From Urophycis tenuis (Eukaryota; Chordata; Actinopteri; Gadiformes; Phycidae), in the NCBI GenBank assembly GCA_036785325.1, contig JAXIVH010000045.1, forward strand, positions 1,917,969 through 1,981,968: a stretch of 64,000 nt of DNA. The letters run 5' to 3'. A program made the position numbers and the translations under genes. Shown in pieces: positions 40,107 to 51,274 of the stretch (positions within the stretch are counted from its first letter, which is position 1; every line of letters starts with the position of its first letter). Under the pieces are notes generated by a model, which saw only the letters and a program-made list of their open reading frames with translations, was not told the origin of the DNA and did not search any database.

Positions 40107-42105
40107 TGACAGCGGGCACCGGCACTTCTGCTGACGTCACCCTGCTGTATCTGCACGACGCTCTCTCCGGCTACAGGTTCTTGTGTGACACCGGTGCTCA
40201 TGCAAGCATGGTTCCAGCGCTGCCCAGCGAGCGGACGTGCGCGCCGGGTGGCGCCGCTGGCAGCCTGTTACCACGTATGGTGAATGTCAGCGGCGAGACT
40301 GTCCACGTCTTCGGCCGGAGACGCATGCAGCTCTCGGCGGACACGACTTCACGGCGGACACGACTTTCCACATCATCGGGGTGGATTTCCTCCACGCACA
40401 TGGCCTGGTTGTGGACCTCCGGAACAGACACCTGCTGGATGCGAGTGATCTTGAAGCGCGCGTGTGCGCCCCAGCGAGCGACCAGACGGCGCAGCTGCCC
40501 AGCGCTGCGGCGGACGGCGATGATTTCGTCCGGCTACTAGCACGTTTTCCGGACCTTCAGTCTCCGGATTTTTCCTCAGCGACCGTACGTCACGGCGTGG
40601 AGCATGAACTGCCGATGACCGGTCCCCCCGTTTTCGCCAGGGCCCGCCGGCTGGACCTGGCGAAGCTGACGGTGGCCAAGGGGGAGTTCGAAGAGATGGA
40701 GCGCCTGGGCATCGTCCGCTGTTCGGACAGCCCGTGGTCGTCACCCCTCCACATCCTCCATCCTAAAGCAGATGGAGGATGGCGGCCGTGTGGGGACTAC
40801 CGTCGACTCAACGATGCAACTGTTCCTGACAGGTACCCTGTGCCTCACTTGCAGGACTTTTCCGCGCGCTTGGCCGGTAAGGTAATTTTTTCAAAGGTGG
40901 ACTTGGTGCGTGGGTACCATCAGATTCCAGTCCGCACAGAGGACATACCTAAGACTGCAGTCGTTACACCTTTTGGTTTGTTTGAGTTTCTTAGGATGCC
41001 TTTTGGACTCAAGAATGCGGCGCAAACGTTCCAGCGTCTGATGGACGTGGTTGTCCACGAGTTAACCTTTGTTTTTGTGTACCTCGATGACATGCTTGTG
41101 GCCAGCGAGTCCCGTGAACAGCATATCCGGCATCTGGAGATGTTGTTCACGCGGCTCCAACAGCACGGCCTAGCTATCCATCCCAAGAAGTGTCAGTTCG
41201 GTTGTTCTACTATTGATTTTCTTGGGCATCGCGTTTGTACGGAGGGCGTCATTCCCCTTCCGGACAAAGTGGAGGCTATCGCACGTTTTCCTCAGCCACA
41301 CTCGGTCAGGTCGTTGCAGGAGTTCCTCGGGATAGTAAACTTCTATCATCGTTTTGTTCCGGGGGCCGCGCAGCTTTTGCAGCCACTCCACCAGGCGCTA
41401 AAACACCCCGCTAAGCAGCTCGTTGAGTGGACCACCGAACGCGTGCAGGCATTTCAGGATGTTAAGGCCGCTTTGGCCAATGCGATTATGCTAGCCCACC
41501 CTTCTCCTTCAGCACCAGTTGCGCTCACCTCTGATGCTTCCGATGTTGCGGTGGGGGCTGTGTACGAGCAATGCGTGGGGGGAGTATGGCCGCCTCTGGC
41601 GTTTTTCAGCCGCCAACTGCGACCGGCCGAGCGGAAGTATTGTACGTTCGACCGGGAGCTGCTGGCACTCTATCTGGCTGTGCGTCATTTTCGCAGTATG
41701 CTGGAGGGCCGTTCCTTTACCGCGTTTGTCGACCACAAGCCGCTAACTTTCGCGATGGGGAAAGTTACAGAGCCGTGGTCCGCGAGGCAACAGCGCCACC
41801 TTGCGTATATCTCCGAATTCACAACCGATATACAGCACGTGGCGGGGAAGGACAATTGCGCAGCTGATTGCCTGTCGCGTGCGGTGGCGAGTGCCGCCCG
41901 TCTAAATTTAGACTATAGGCTGATGGCTAAGGAGCAGGTGGTTGATCCCACAGTGCGACAGCTTCGCTCCGCTGCATCTGGCCTGAGTCTGGCTGAGCTG
42001 CCTTTTGATGAGACGGGCGTCATGTTGCTTTGCGACATTTCCTTGGCCTCTCCGCGCCCCATCGTTCGTGGCGTGGCGGAAGCCCGTTTTCCAGGCGATG
42101 CATGA
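40106..42105 (+). pseudogene. Gypsy protease, reverse transcriptase and RNase H
   Basis: The aspartic protease motif (LCDTGAHASMVPALP near 40180) is in the 40049-40540 frame. Coding then shifts to the frame of 40237-42105 near 40345-40375, with a small duplication around CTCGGCGGACACGACTTCAC. The RT shows SPLHILHPKADGGWRPCGDY, FSKVDLVRGYHQIPV (first catalytic Asp), FLRMPFGLKNAAQTFQRLMD and YLDDMLVAS at 41079 (the YxDD box). RNase H reads LTSDASDVAVGAVYEQ and FVDHKPLTFAMG. The frame ends in integrase sequence at 42105. Confidence 0.92.
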
Positions 42106-43057
42106 TCATTTGCACCCAGGGGTTAAGGCTTCTGTCAAGCAAGTGGCGGCTAGGTTTGTGTGGCTCGGTCTGAAAAAGGACGTGCGGGAGTGGACACGTG
42201 AGTGTGTCAGGTGCCAGCGCGCGAAGGTTCACCAACACACTAAGGCGCCGTTGCACACTTTTGCGGTCCCTGAGCGGCGTTTTGAGCACGTTAACCTCGA
42301 CCTTGTGGGCCCACTGCCTCATTCCCGGGGTTTCACGTATTTGTTGACTATTGTTGATCGCACCACGCGTTGGCCGGAAGCAGTGCCTTTGCAGACCACG
42401 ACTACCACCGACGTAGCAAGGGCTTTTATCGGCGCCTGGGTGTCTCGTTTTGGCACGCCTTTGGACATAGCATTGGACCGTGGAGCGCAGTTCACGTCTG
42501 AGCTGTGGGATGCTGTCGCGCAAAATCTTGGGGTGCGGTTGCACCACACCACAGCCTACCATCCTCAGGGTAATGGTTTGGTGGAACGTTTTCATCGCTC
42601 CCTGAAAGCATCGTTGCGCGCTACTCTCTCGGATAGCGATTGGGTGGACAAATTGCCGTGGGTGATGTTGGGGTTGCGCACAATGGCCAAGGGTGACCTC
42701 CAGGCATCGTCCGCTGAACTTGTTTTTGGTCAGCCCTTGCGGGTGCCTGGGGAGTTTATCCCTAGTGCTACTGAGCCGTGGTCGGTTTCACAACACTTGC
42801 GTGACATGCACGCAGACGCCAGACTTTTTGCGCTGGTTCCGACTTTGGCACATTGCACTCCACCGGAGCATGTGCCTGCAGACCTGAGCTCTGCCCCATT
42901 TGTGTTCATCAGGCATGATGCTCATCGCAGGCCGCTCCGCCCACCGTACGACGGGCTGTTCCGGGTGGTTGTGCCTGGCCCGAAGCATTTTGTGGTAGAT
43001 ATCGGGGGTAGGCTGGAGTCCATTTCGGTTGACCGCCTCAAGCGGTCAACCGCTTGA
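42087..43057 (+). pseudogene. Gypsy integrase
   Basis: It is read in a frame different from RT (shift between about 42005 and 42100). The zinc-binding HHCC region includes HDHLHPGVKASVKQVAARF and ECVRCQRAK. The catalytic triad is in LDLVGPLPHS, DRGAQFTSELWDAV (42476) and GLVERFHRSLKASLRA (42577). The C terminus ends PYDGLFRVVVPGPKHFVVDI and a stop at 43055-43057, with no chromodomain seen. A hairpin AAGCGGTCAACCGCTTGAGG lies over the stop. Confidence 0.9.
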
Positions 43058-43280
43058 GGCTGCGCCGGTTGACCGGCGCAGCCTCCACGGAGAGGGCGCC
43101 CCAGGGCCTCCGTTCTAAATCCCGTCGCCGTTCCTTTTGAGCTGTCTGCGCCCAGCCGCCTTACGCAGGTGCGGATGGATCTCACGCCTTCGGCACCTAC
43201 GCGGACGCGCTGTGGACGGGTAGTGACACTTCCTCCTTGTTTTCGTTAGTCACCATAGGGTGAATTCTGGGGGGGGCTTC

Positions 43281-43484
43281 TGTGGTGACTGTCGTTTGAC
43301 AGGCAAATTCCCCCTCTATGTTCAGTAGTGGTATTTCCCACTATGTTGTGGGCGGGCCCTGCCCGTGGTTTTACTATCTGTTGTGTTTCTAAAAATAAAC
43401 GAGCTAGCATGTTCCCCATGTGCTAGAGCGAAAATTACGTGATTAATTCATTTGCATCCACAACCTCAATACACCCGCACTAAA
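43281..43484 (+). repeat. Gypsy 3' LTR
   Basis: It begins TGTGGTGACTGTCGTTTGAC after the polypurine tract and ends CCCGCACTAAA. It is uninterrupted; it differs from the 5' LTR by a short 5' extension and a few bases. Confidence 0.9.
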
Positions 43485-43499
43485 GTGGCTAGTTTGATC

Positions 43500-43840
43500 G
43501 GATCGCCCTTTTCAAGGGGTCCTTTCACAGAAAAAAATTCAAATAAGAAAAAAAGGAAGACCAACTCCAGAACTGGAATTAAAAGAAAAGGTTAAGAAAG
43601 TGGAAAGGCATTTCAAGACCGAAAATTATCAGCGATATCCATGGATGGCGGGCTGTAATAAAACAAACAGGCTGTACTGGTGGAGTTGTTTGCTTTTTAC
43701 AACTGAAAAGTCATCCACCTGGGTCAGCGGCGGATTTGTCAGCCTTACAAATCTGACAAAGTCAGCCCACCGACATCAAGGTTCTGCGGCACACCTGCAA
43801 GCGACGGTCAGTTTGAAAACCTTTGGGGTGATGAAATGAG
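43500..43840 (+). pseudogene. hAT transposase fragment with TTF-type zinc finger
   Basis: The frame reads VKKVERHFKTENYQRYPWMA, GCNKTNRLYWWSCLLFTTEK, SSTWVSGGFVSLTNLTKSAH and RHQGSAAHLQATVSL. A W-x-G-C, C-LLF, W-x-x-G-F, L-x-N-L, H-x-x-S-x-x-H series is the TTF-type finger of ZMYM-like hAT transposases. The rest of the protein is missing, and the frame before 43600 is broken. Confidence 0.7.
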
Positions 43841-44148
43841 CCTCGGTGTCCGTGTCAGCAGCGTCATGGGGTGACACTCTGGGGGACTTCATTTTATATT
43901 TCCAGATTTTGGCTTTAGAATATGTTTATGTATGTTTATTTAATGTTGAGATGTTTCTTGTTGCGGAGAATGTTATTGATGTTATGGTCTATTTGTTTAC
44001 ATCCTTGTCATCGTTAATTAAAGCCGGATTGCATTTGTTTAACCCTTTCAATTCATCGTACTGTTGCTTTTTTTCCGTGATTATTTATTTTCTCGGCGGT
44101 TTATGGCTGGGGTGAAGGCCCAGCTGTAGTGCTCACGGTTCGCCACTG

Positions 44149-44240
44149 GTGGAGGGTAGTGCTTCTCTATGGGTGTGTGTGTGGAGGGGAGTGCTTCTGT
44201 ATAGGAGTGTGTGTGTGTGTGGAGGGGATCTGACCCCTGT
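44149..44240 (+). repeat. GT-rich minisatellite, right half
   Basis: GTGTGTGTGTGGAGGGGAGT followed by GCTTCT repeats. It continues the array of 29825-30028, showing that hAT element 2 inserted within it. Confidence 0.8.
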
Positions 44241-44329
44241 CATATGTCTGCAGGTTCATGGAACGCCAGCATTTCTGAGGCAAGCGGAAAAGTGTGTGTG
44301 TTAGTCCAGTCTCATTTTATGACAAGGCC

Positions 44330-46554
44330 CTATGTTTTTTTGTTTTCTTTCAGAGTGAAACAGTGGTTAAACCGCATCAGCAGAAGCTTTTCAAACCTCC
44401 CTTCAGAGAGCCTGTTCCTTTTCGGGGAATGCACCAATCCACCCAAACTGAACAGCCGTTCCACTGGTGCACTGGATGGAGTTGGAGAGTTGTATTTCAT
44501 GTACATCTTTTTGAGGTTTGGGAACTGATTTAGAATCTCAAGCTCATACCCAGACCTTAAATAGTCATGTACTTCTTTTTCTGCTGAGAAGCTTTCTGTG
44601 GGTTGGTTCTCAAAATCAAAAAAGTCCATTTCAGCTGGGCTGGCTGGCAGTTGGGACACATTAGCATTGTCAGCTGCAGGAGCAACTTTACGACACTCTC
44701 TTATCAGAAGCTCCTTCAAATGCTCGCTCCTATGCTTATCTCTCCAACCATCTAAGCTTGAACTTGGGACAAGTGGCCGCTGCAAGAAGTCCCTCTTGGC
44801 TATCCAGTACAGGATCAAAACGAAACATGATGGCCTGTAAAATACAATACGATATAAATACAAATATATTTATTTTTCTATATAATCTGCTATTTTATTT
44901 ATTCTGTGAGCTTTACTGACCCAAACCATCTCATGTGCTATCAATACTGTATGAGGTTTAATTATCGTTGAGGTTATTTTGACCTCCTGTTGATGTTATG
45001 ATTCATATTCATGATTAATGATGATCAATATCCCTGATGTTGAACTAAAATTTATATTTTATCATTTTAGTAATTGTACTCACTGCTTAAAACAAACAAA
45101 CACCATGAATGGTATAATAAATTCAACAAAACCACTCAAATCAGTTATCAAATAATAATCTTACCTTTACAATGACATCTGGCAGGCTGGCTTTCATTCT
45201 GGAGAGGTCACCTTTCAGGGCAAGTGTCTTTGACATCAGGCTTGTGAGTGTTGGTAGTAAAGTCCCATAGGTGCACTCATCCCCTTGTAAGATGTCAAGT
45301 GCTATTGTCAAGGGCTTCATAACGTTGCAGTATTCTTGCAAAAATAGGTACTCCCTTTCATTAAGGCACCTGATTCCCAGTTTTACACAGGGGATTTAGC
45401 TCGTTCATGGGAATTGTGATGATTCTGGAAATGGCCTCCTACAGGGAATTCCACCTTGTGGATGTGGGTACTGTTAGCTTCCTGCGGCTGACTTCCTCCA
45501 ACTGTTCAGAGGCCAATGTTGATTGACTTGCTTTAGTCCAGAGAGCGGTGCATTTTGCAATACTACTCCTATATACAGCCTTGGTGTCTGCACAGGAATT
45601 TAGATGTTTGTCAACATCGCTTGTTGAAATCAGATTAATTGTGTGTGATGCACATCTATAGTGTGGAGGGAGGCTAAACTGTCCATCACCAGATAAAAGC
45701 GCTTCTATGACATCTGTAAAAATCGGTTCCTCGTCATCACCTGCTTCATCATTTTCAGATTCAGACTCCAAATTACAGGGCTGACATACTCCGAATGCTT
45801 TGGCAAAATTTGATGCATTATCCGTTACAGTGGCAACAACTTTGCTATGCTATGACGAATGAATTTCTTCAATCTCTGCTCCAATTAAATCATAGGTGTG
45901 CCTGCCTCAAATTCTCTTACATGCTAGCGCGGCCTTGTTGCACTGTAAAGTGGAATTAATCCAGTGAACCGTCACTCCCATAAAACTTTTATTATTCATC
46001 GTCCAGATGTCAGCAGTAGTGGAAACAAAGTCTACATCTCCGAGTGCAGCCTTCAAATTAGCCTCCATTATGTCGTATTCTCTCTCAAGGTATCCTGCAA
46101 ATGACTTTCTCTGTGGCAGCTTGACACCGCTTTTGGTCGGTATTTTTTCTATGATGCGTCGGAATGAATCAGAGTCTACAGTGGAAATGGGCAACATGTC
46201 CTCGACAATATAGCCAGCGACAAGCTTCTTTAGTTCAGCGGCACTAAGTCCTGTCGCTCTTAAGTCTATTTTCACCGGTTTAGCAGGAGAGGGGCCCTCT
46301 GTTGCTGCAGCGGTCATGTCGGGATCTGGGGGTGTCTCAATGAGTTTCACATTCCTGTGACGGCTTGCTAGGTGCTTGCTCAGATTTGAGGTGGAATTTT
46401 TCGCTGTAGACAACATTTTTCTTCCCACGCAGAGAGTACAGCGGACGTTAATGTTTTTTTCATCTTTTACCGAGTCAAACTCAAAGTAATGTCTGAACTT
46501 CCATGAACTAAATGCTCCATGTTCGCGCTCTCTCCCGCACTCCATGTCTTGCAC
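44330..46554 (-). pseudogene. hAT transposase (BED finger, RNase H-like core, dimerisation domain)
   Basis: The N terminus (46554) holds a BED-type zinc finger: SSWKFRHYFEFDSVKDEKNI, then VRCTLCVGRKMLSTAKNSTS and LSKHLASRHRN give the C-C-H-H ligands. The middle (45907-46200) reads GDVDFVSTTADIWTMNNKSF, including the catalytic Asp region. The C terminus has the hAT dimerisation block SSAPVERLFSLGGLVHSPKR. An intron at 44835-45164 keeps GT/AG borders. Stops and frame changes at about 45340-45440 and 45772-45906 inactivate it. Confidence 0.88.
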
Positions 46555-46740
46555 ACTTGTGTTTGTTGTTTACATCTACGTCGCGCCGCTATACGTCATT
46601 GTCACGAGACAGTCTCCCAAAGCAAAATCCATACGGCAAAATCCCAAATTATTTTACTGTCTATGGCAAAATCATTCACGGTTTAGTAACGCAGTAACAC
46701 AGGCTGCTGTTTTTGCAATTGTAATCCCTTACTTTACTCG

Positions 46741-47570
46741 TTACTTGAAAAAAGTAATTGGATTACAGTGACGCAGTACTTCTAACGCGTTACTGCCCAT
46801 CGCTGGTGACAGTAGATAAGTCACTACTCCGTAGCCATCTTCACTTGCATCACAGAAATGGTGCAGCTGTGCCATGGTTGTTTCTCCAAAGTCTGAGGGC
46901 TTCAGGCATCTCATAACTTTAAAGTCCTCCAAATGACACAGTTCCAGGAGCCAACTCATCCACAATCAGCCACTGAATAAGGTATGATGTCATCCCAGCT
47001 GAGTGTTCTCCTGCACAGATCCTTTAATATTTGCTTTGCTGACAACACAACAGGGCTCAGGATTCCGAGAGGGTCATAGATTGAGCTAACAGTTGAGAGA
47101 ATTCCTCTCCTGGTGAGTGGTCTGTCCTTAAACACTATCGTAAACCTGAAGGTATCTGACTGAATGCACCACTCTACACCAAGCACTCTCTCCACAGGTA
47201 GCTGACCTGAATCCAAATCCAACTTTTTTATATCCTTGGCTCTGTGATTTTCAGGTATTGCGGCCATGACCCCCTGTCTGTTGCTTATCCATTTTGTAAG
47301 CTGGAAACCACCTTTTGCACAGATGGAGACGAGGTCATGATAGAGTGATATTGCTTTCATCTCTGAAGCCACTGACACCAGGCAATCATCAACATAGAAG
47401 CAATGAAGAACCGTGTCCACCACCTCTTAGCTGAAGTGTCCTTTGTTATCTTCTGCACATTTCCTGAGGGCAAAATTAACACAGCTGAGGGAAGAAGGTG
47501 CTCGAAAGATAGGCACCATCATCCTGAAATCAATGAGATCTTGATTTAAATTCCCATCAGGCCACCGCTT
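46741..47570 (-). pseudogene. BEL/Pao reverse transcriptase end and RNase H start
   Basis: The frame runs from the L2 break at 47570 through DLIDFRMMVPIFRAPSSLSC and VLHCFYVDDCLVSVASEMKA, where YVDD is the RT catalytic box, then ERVLGVEWCIQSDTFRF and GILSTVSSIYDPLGILSPVV, ending in the RNase H start LHHFCDASEDGYGVVTYL. A TAG at 47427-47429 and a frame change near 46960 break it. It continues at 29462 beyond the hAT insertion. Confidence 0.9.
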
Positions 47571-47871
47571 TGATTATGTCCCACCTGGTCGAGGTCGAGG
47601 GACCGCTGGCAAGCTGCTGCCGCGCCTCGCTTGCTGTTTTCACTATTTTGCCTTTCATATCGATTCAGCAATTTTGTCTTTTTATGAATGTTGGACCTCA
47701 AATCCACCGGCTATATTCGGCTTGCTCAATCCAACACGTTGCAACTCCGAAACAGCAGTTTAGTGGCAGTAGACAGGCAGGTTTCTCGAGAGGCACCTGG
47801 CTGCAGACCTCCACTGTGAGAACGCTTCCGTTGCAGGCTCCACTGTCAGAACGACCTCCACTGTCAGGCCG

Positions 47872-48860
47872 GTAAGTGACGACATTTTGTTGGGGGGTGG
47901 GTGGAGGGGGACTGCATTTCTATTTACCTGCTTTTCGAGAAAGATCAGCGAGTGAGCGTGTCCCGAGTAGCGCTGAGTTGTTGATTTGTATTATCAACAG
48001 AAGGTAAACTCATGATTACTTGTGTTCTTCGTCAATATAGGTGCCGTAAAAATAATAACGTAAAGTCATCAATGATGCAAATTTCCAATTGTTACATGTC
48101 GGTTTGGGTTGTCGTTTTGAAGCTAAGTTGGATAACGTCAAATTTATCTTTCCCCAATGGCGGTCAGCATGAACACCTTAAATGTCAGGGATAATTAACT
48201 TTTTAGTGCATAACGTAAAGTAACTGTGCGCATTTGTTTGTATGTAACGTTAACGGTATAAAACATTTTAGTAAACTCTCCTTGCTTTAGCTGGGCATCG
48301 TCACAAAGTTGAAAATGTGTCTTTCTGAACTCACAAAAGTGATATGTGAGACAGCCAAGCTACCAACAGATGTAACACACCATGATGTTTTGCCAGAGGT
48401 CGACTAGTGATATTGCCTGTTTAAGTGCACAAGTGGTATTAAAATGTGGCAGGACTACATGGCACATTTTTACTTTTATATTTTGCCACCTCTTTTGTAT
48501 ACTATAGTATATAAACCAAAGAATAGTACCTGAAATTACTGAGAAGTAGCATGCTTCTGCACCATCAGTACTTTTATTTGTTATACTTGAGTATATTTTG
48601 CTTCTAACATAACATACTAAATGACTTAAGTGTTTTGTTTTAGCCACTTTCACTTAAGCTTAAGTCACTTAAGTTTTTGAATGCCGGACCTTAACCTGTA
48701 CTGCAGTATTTTCGTTGTCATTATTACTACTTTTACATACTGTAAGTAAGGCCTCATTTACACTACCTGGTGCAAGTGGCCATTTTACCTGTATGCAAAG
48801 ACAATCTAAGTTGTTCATGTACTATAATTCAACCGCATTAAGCATTTTCTATCCTTTTAG
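47872..48860 (+). other. Putative first intron of the transposon gene
   Basis: The left TIR ends in CCG|GTAAGTG, a consensus 5' splice site, and the next coding segment is preceded by TATCCTTTTAG. This suggests that the promoter and non-coding first exon lie in the TIR. No other feature is seen in this AT-rich kilobase. Confidence 0.5.
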
Positions 48861-49821
48861 ATGCATCATTCAGTCATTCCGTGTGGTGGAAAGCCTGCTG
48901 TGGAACGCTGCACAACATGCTGCAGTCCACTGCCCCCTTTGTCCCAAAGGCATGTTTAAACCGAGCCAACCAGCCAGACTTCAGCGGCATTTGGAGGTCC
49001 ATGTGAAAAATGCCATTGCATTTGAAGGTAATACCATTGTATTTTAGATTGAAGTTACACACATGTGCACACACACAGATTTGTGTGTTCGAGTGTGTTC
49101 ATGGGACTTGTTTGTCATCGCTAATATAAACATTTTCTTGACTTGCTCTTGGATAAAGAGATCTGCCGCTGCAATTTGAACTGCAGGAATGGGGGACATT
49201 ATCATTGTCCTATTTGCAACAAAACCATTATTAGGAGGACAGACATGGAAGCACACCTAAGGTCTTGTCCCAGACAACAAACTTTCACCTCAGCTGCTGC
49301 CCATTCCAAACAGAGTCAGGATTCATCCTTGCCCTCCCTGCAACCAAGTTCATCTGATATTCCAACTAATCATTTTGCTTATCTATATATTTTCAGGAAG
49401 AAGAGCAGCAGACTGAGGTCTTGGTCAGACCTGCCAATATGGACACACCAGTGGAAGGGGTAAGCTTTGTCACAGTATCTATTGGTCAGATACTGTAGGT
49501 GCAGCAGCTATGATACAGACATCTTTCCTTCTGTCTTTTCCATAGGACTCGGTTGAAGATCGCATTCTTCATGATTGCATACATGCAGCGGAGTGGGTTG
49601 AGGCCAACAAACAACTGTTCTCTACCAAAGTGGACCTGCCTAATGTTCTGTGCATGGAGGAGGAGAAACAGGCTGAGGCTGCTCTGCAATGTGGGAGGTT
49701 GTGGAAAGAAGAAGACAATGAGCATGAAAAGGAGGCAATCCTGGAGCCCTTCAACTTCACGTTTTACTGCACTGAGGACATGTGGAAATTCTATAAAGAA
49801 ATAAACTATGGCCTATTGTGA
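48861..49821 (+). CDS. C2H2 zinc-finger protein of the transposon (spliced, function unknown)
   Basis: Segment 48861-49027 reads VVESLLWNAAQHAAVHCPLC, PKGMFKPSQPARLQRHLEVH (C-x2-C...H-x3-H) and ends in a donor GTAATA. Segment 49159-49347 or longer reads GGHYHCPICNKTIIRRTDME, AHLRSCP (C-x2-C...H-x4-C). A segment after TATTTTCAG at 49397 may read EEEQQTEVLVRPANMDTPVE. The last, from 49546 after TTTCCATAG, reads DSVEDRILHDCIHAAEWVEA, LPNVLCMEEEKQAEAALQCG and ILEPFNFTFYCTEDMWKFYK and stops at 49819-49821. The start codon and the second junction are not settled. The family was not recognised; it may be a DNA-binding transposition protein or a captured gene. Confidence 0.5.
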
Positions 49822-50560
49822 ATGTCACACAGATGAGTGACTTGTGTTCGAGAGTAAAGGGCTACAGAACATTTGATCATGTTGTGACTTGGTGTGTTTT
49901 TAATGTTTTTTTCATTGATCACTTAATAATTCACTTGGTTTATACTGTAATATCAATAGTTAGAGTAGTATTTAGTGGTACTTAGGTGTTCCAGCAGCAC
50001 AAGAACATAATTAGCACAGACAGACATGGAACCAAACATGAAACATGAAAACATGGTTAAGAATAAAAATACAGAAAAACAGAAATGGATAACATAAAAA
50101 AATATAAATTAAAACGGTGCATTAAAGTTAAATAATAATGAAAAGGCAGCAAAGTACTGTATAGTACACAATAAAATGTATGGGCCTTTGACATCATATG
50201 AGATGTTGGCTTATGAATATGAGTAATAACTTAAACGGAAATTTGTGCACTGAGCAATGTTATTCCGCCTTCCAACGTTTTCATTGATCAACTATTTGAC
50301 CTTCTTTCAAGATCCTCAGTTTTATAATAGGCTACAAATAGACAATTGAGCCCGAATCATATCACCCGCCGTTTGTTTTTCGTAATGACTAAGTTGTACA
50401 ATTACGTAGTGCAGTGTATATAGTCTACATATAACGTACGTTATATGTGTAACGAGTGTAACGAGTGTTTTGAAAAAGTCAAAGGCTAATGCTTCAACTG
50501 TCCAATCAAACGCTTTGTTTTAATTAATGTATTTGTGAGGAAAATGATTCAACCGAAAGC
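49822..50560. other. 3' part of the zinc-finger transposon, non-coding
   Basis: AT-rich sequence between the stop codon and the right TIR. AATAAA-type signals occur (for example 50061, 50170). A short GTAACGAGTGTAACGAGTGT duplication lies at 50449-50468. Confidence 0.5.
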
Positions 50561-51274
50561 GCATTCGCGACTTTATTTTGAAATGTACCCCGTGCATTTC
50601 CCGGCCTGATAGTGGAGGCGGCCTGAGAGTGGAGCTCGCGATTTTATTTTGAAATGTACCCCGTGCATTTCCCGGCCTGACAGTGGAGGCGGCCTGACAG
50701 TGGAGCCTGCGGCGGAACCAACCTCACAGTGGAGGTCTGCAGCCAGGTACTCTTGGGTTTCTCTGCCTGTCTACTGCCTCACCACTCGTTAGCCTGAAGC
50801 TAGCTTCGCCGGTACAGGGCTCACCTGTTGGGATCCCTGTGGCTCCTCTCCACACTCTGTGGCCGGATAGCCTGCGCTGGTGTGCCCCACGAAGCACACT
50901 CGTTCGGACCGGTCCGCTGCCACCCTGCCTGCTCTCCCAGACGCTTACCTGCGCCCGCGGACTGCTGTCAACGCGGAGGACGCCGCCTCCCTGCTACACC
51001 GCTACCTGACAGTGTTTACCTGCCAGCCGGCTAGCCTGCTGCTAATCCCCGACGCCGTCCAACTGGCTTCCCAGTCTCCAGCGAAGCTACAACCGGCACG
51101 CTCCATTCCAGCTGCCTCCGCTGCGCTGACTCTGTGGCTTCACCATAATCACCTGGATCATTTGCCGCTGGACTACGTCGCTGCTGATTCCACATCGAGG
51201 ATTTTTAACCTGTTCCTTTGGACTACGCTATGTTTGACTCTGCATCTCTGCCACTTCGTTAATCGGTAACGGAG

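Larger units (their letters stand above)
30537..43484 (+). mobile_element. Gypsy LTR retrotransposon, 5' LTR split by a LINE
   Basis: LTRs of about 200 bp share TGTCGTTTGACAGG, then AATTCCCCCTCTATGTTCAG, ACTATGTTGTGGGCGGGCCC, AATAAACGAGCTAGC and CTCAATACACCCGCACTAAA. The 5' LTR is 30537-30653 plus 39192-39277; the 3' LTR is 43281-43484. A primer-binding-site-like TGGTGACCCCGACACC follows the 5' LTR at 39279, and the polypurine tract GGGGGGGG precedes the 3' LTR. Internal coding is gag, protease, reverse transcriptase, RNase H and integrase in the gypsy order. Frames are broken in pol, so it is inactive. Confidence 0.92.
30029..44148 (+). mobile_element. hAT element 2, inserted in the minisatellite of hAT element 1
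   Basis: The left end CAGTGGGGAACCCTCAG and the right end, read inverted as CAGTGGCGAACCGTGAG, match at about 14 of 17 bases; both are followed inward by GGGCCTTC-type words. A transposase N-terminal fragment survives at 43500-43840. No exact 8-bp target duplication was found. It was split by a gypsy element at 30537-43484. Confidence 0.75.
29463..46804 (-). mobile_element. hAT element 1, inserted in the BEL polymerase
   Basis: Right of 29462 the sequence begins CCTGTGTTGGTCAAGTTACT; left of 46805 it ends ACGCGTTACTGCCCATCGCT. Both subtermini carry inverted AGTTACTT/AAGTAACG and AAAAAGTAAT/ATTACTTT-type motifs. The flanks TGTGACAG (29455-29462) and GGTGACAG (46805-46812) are an 8-bp target duplication with one mismatch, and its removal restores the BEL frame. 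It encodes a hAT transposase on the - strand (44330-46554). A GT-rich minisatellite inside it was the landing site for hAT element 2. Confidence 0.85.
47765..50778 (+). mobile_element. Unfamiliar DNA transposon with long TIRs and a C2H2 zinc-finger gene
   Basis: The ends are long imperfect inverted repeats of about 105 bases. The left has GGCAGTAGACAGGCAG, ACCTGGCTGCAGACCTCCAC, AGGCTCCACTGTCAG and CCTCCACTGTCAGGCCGG; the right (about 50667-50778) is the complement of each in the opposite order. The right end repeats a 68-bp subunit (about 50560-50700) carrying ATGTACCCCGTGCATTTCCC. Between them lies an intron-bearing frame on the + strand (48861-49821) coding for paired C2H2-like fingers. No DDE/D catalytic motif was recognised and no exact target duplication was found. 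It sits in the 5' end of the L2 LINE. Confidence 0.7.

Noticed and set aside
29082..47570. Two separate Pao elements on either side of the hAT
   Set aside because: The RNase H domain stops at one side and resumes at the other in the same strand and frame once the duplicated 8 bases are counted once; one split element is simpler.
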